A DNA stretch of 64,000 nt from Alitta virens. Lineage: Eukaryota; Annelida; Polychaeta; Phyllodocida; Nereididae. The stretch spans positions 56,701,829 through 56,765,828 of the forward strand of contig OW028573.1 of NCBI GenBank assembly GCA_932294295.1, read 5' to 3'. Shown one piece after another: positions 62,009-64,000 of the stretch (within the stretch, counting starts at the first letter, position 1; each line of letters opens with the position of its first letter). The translations under genes were made by a program, and so were the position numbers. A model generated the notes under the pieces. The model was not told the DNA's origin and searched no databases. It saw only the letters and a list, made by a program, of their open reading frames with translations.

Positions 62009-62868
62009 TAGCCCAGGGTAGCTAAAGTGGCCTAACTAGTCTTAGGCAATTGTGTTGATAAGGCCCTTCGGATAGCCGCCAGAGCTCTTTTACCCCGTCT
62101 CGGGTTAGATCAGCCGGGCCAATTATTTGTCCCCCCCCCCTCGTCCCATGGCTAGCTTGCCCCTGAGCCCGCCGCCATTTCCTGGCCGATTCGTCCGCGT
62201 CCACCAGTCCGGAACACGTCGTAATTTCCACATTAGGGATCGGGGCCGCCAAGTGCTATTGACCAGTGCACTGCAAATATTTCTCTCGCCATGTCTGCGC
62301 TCATTTATCCAGCCAAGCTTCATCTAACGCCAACCAAGCAGTCTGCTCCAATTTATGCCCTTCTGTCGAAATGGTGGGGGGAGGGGGTTGGAGTGATACA
62401 CGTTTCCATTTTAATAATCAATCCTTCCGCCTCGACAAGGACTGAAGAAATTATGGCTTCTAAAGTAAATACATGCATTAGGAGGATCAATAGCAGTCCA
62501 TGACAAGCCATGAAAGCAGATAATATGAGAAATAATGTGAAAAATGACAGTGGTACATTATTGCAAGTATTACTCTTTTTGAAAGAATGGGCATGGTGGG
62601 TAGGGTATTTCTCTTGCAGAGAAACAGAGGCTGGAGGTGTGGCAAACAATTTTGGCAGTGCGTGACATTTGGACATAATAGTAATGGTCTGAGGGTCATA
62701 TGGGCCCTTGACATGTAAAAGGGAAAAGACATGAAGAAGAAAAATGTCCTGGCCACATATAAGAAAGAAGCATAGCGACAAACGGCAGGGCGAGATGGCT
62801 CCTGGCTGCTTAATCCATCTTCAGGCCTTGAGAGCATGGGACAAAAGCTTTGGGGGTTGGCAACCGAT

Positions 62869-62896
62869 GGGGGGGGGGGGGGGGTGTCTTGGGGGG
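62869..62896. repeat. Poly-G tract (G16 plus G6)
   Basis: G16 at 62869-62884 is followed by TGTCTT and G6, in the gene C second intron. A C10-type run (about 62129-62138) lies nearby. Confidence 0.9.
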
Positions 62897-63823
62897 TGAT
62901 GGGCTGGCTAGCTTTGTAACCCTCATTTGTCTCTCTTGGTCCAGCCTGGCTTATTTTGATGACCTTGTGTGCCAGTAAACCTCCAAGTCAAGCCAGTTTG
63001 ATTCTAATGTCTCAGAGAGACTCAGACATGTCTAAGGGCTGTCCAGGCATGTCTCAATGATGTCCAGCCATGTCTGCCGAAGACCCTGCTGTCTATTTAT
63101 CTGTCTGCTTGTCTGTCCATCCCTTATCGACTTTCTCATGGATCCTTGGGCCAGCTGGATCCTCCCACTACTCGGTTGCAACCAGGCGGAAATAATTGTT
63201 GGTCAAATAGGCCTTTCTTCATCCTCATTCACAAACATGTGTGTCATGTAGTCCTGCAGCTGAGTCCTGCATTTGGTCTTGCATCCCCTGCAGCTGGATG
63301 AATCCTCTTTATATGCTGCATCACTCTTTTGCTTTACAAGTTGTGTTTAGGCAGGGGCCAAAGAACATAGCGTGCTGTCAATGCTGTTTGTAGTCTTTTA
63401 GCGGAATAAGCCCACCTTGTGTAAATATCCGCCCAGAAAGACCTACTATTTGTGTATCCAGTGCGTCGGGAAGTATATGTATTCATGACATCTCGTATGT
63501 CATCATTTCAGACACACAGGATACATCTGAAGTTTGTGGCAGAGAAATAGTTGCCCGAAAAAATGTCATAACTTAAGCAAATATAGCTTGACTTCTTGAG
63601 CAACTAAGGTGGCAAAGTTACATGTAGAAACTATCTAGACAGCATGCAGTGCACCGTGGTGTCAATATTCTGGTTGGGCAACTCAGAATAGAGCAGTATC
63701 TAACAATGCTACTATAAAAGAAGGCAAGAAAGTCCCTGGCAAGAGGCTTGTGGCGCTGTATGAGGGATCAGCTTCAGTATACAATGAGCCAACATCTTTG
63801 CTTGATCCAGGCGTGATCGGGCC

Positions 63824-63846
63824 TCTGCTGCTGCTGCTGCTGCTGC
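63824..63846. repeat. (CTG)7 tract
   Basis: CTGCTGCTGCTGCTGCTGCTG near the window's right end, in the gene C second intron. Confidence 0.9.
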
Positions 63847-64000
63847 AACAGAGAAAGACTGATGAAGCCAGGCGTCTTTTGTGGTTAGGTGCACTTTTTT
63901 TTTATTGAACATGAACCACGATGGATACATGAGAAGTAGGATACGATACAATAGGATACAATAGGATAAAAAGTATATTACAGTGGGATACATGAACTCA

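Larger units (their letters stand above)
59391..64000 (+). other. Gene C second intron, running off the window
   Basis: Starts with donor GTAGGC. No CUB exon with the family motifs was seen up to 64000. Repeats at 61969, 62869 and 63824 are the only notable content. Confidence 0.6.

Overview
This window is nuclear DNA of an animal, most likely a marine invertebrate. The evidence is genes split by introns with GT/AG borders, introns from about 100 bp to over 24 kb, AATAAA poly(A) signals, abundant microsatellites, and an extracellular domain set (SUEL/rhamnose-binding-lectin, CUB, CCP-like) typical of metazoan surface receptors. Echinoderm, hemichordate, cephalochordate or mollusc are all possible; the sequence alone does not decide. 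The octamer TACATGTA occurs at least ten times, about ten-fold more than chance.

The only genes I can support are three tandem, same-strand (+) members of one family. Gene A (14933-18394, 5' end not found) and gene B (20554-27911, complete reading frame of 580 codons plus stop) encode a SUEL lectin domain, a CUB domain, a short CCP/sushi-like module, a short linker, one transmembrane segment and a cytoplasmic tail of about 200-220 residues. Gene C begins with a signal-peptide exon at 34401-34467. It continues after a 24.6 kb intron with a SUEL exon at 59097-59390, and the rest lies beyond the window. Exon borders were placed by splice consensus and are confirmed by phase: extracellular junctions are all phase 1 except an extra phase-2 intron inside gene B's CUB domain, and the TM/tail junction is phase 2 in both A and B. 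The two tails share short motifs (RPLPSIP, YFxLDPD, SPExENAEN, C-terminal N-C/S-SWP), which suggests a conserved intracellular signalling role. I recognise no vertebrate orthologue and assign no gene symbols.

Layout: 1-14932 is non-coding, with promoter-like patches near 3.9 kb and 6.05 kb and a tetranucleotide microsatellite near 7.6 kb. 14933-18507 is gene A, with a foldback element in its last intron. 18508-20553 is the A-B spacer and the presumed gene B promoter. 20554-28773 is gene B, whose introns hold a nested inverted-repeat element, a 12-bp minisatellite that ends exactly in the CUB splice acceptor, and a TAG microsatellite. 29014-29885 is a candidate TIR transposon with TA target duplication. 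29886-34000 is spacer. 34000-34400 is the presumed gene C 5' region. 34468-59096 is gene C's giant first intron, rich in CTG/CAG tracts, G-runs, short tandem repeats and CpG-dense patches. 59391-64000 is gene C's second intron, running out of the window.

Together the three genes look like a tandemly duplicated family of lectin-bearing single-pass receptors: a sugar- or ligand-binding ectodomain coupled to a Pro-rich, SH3-motif-bearing tail.
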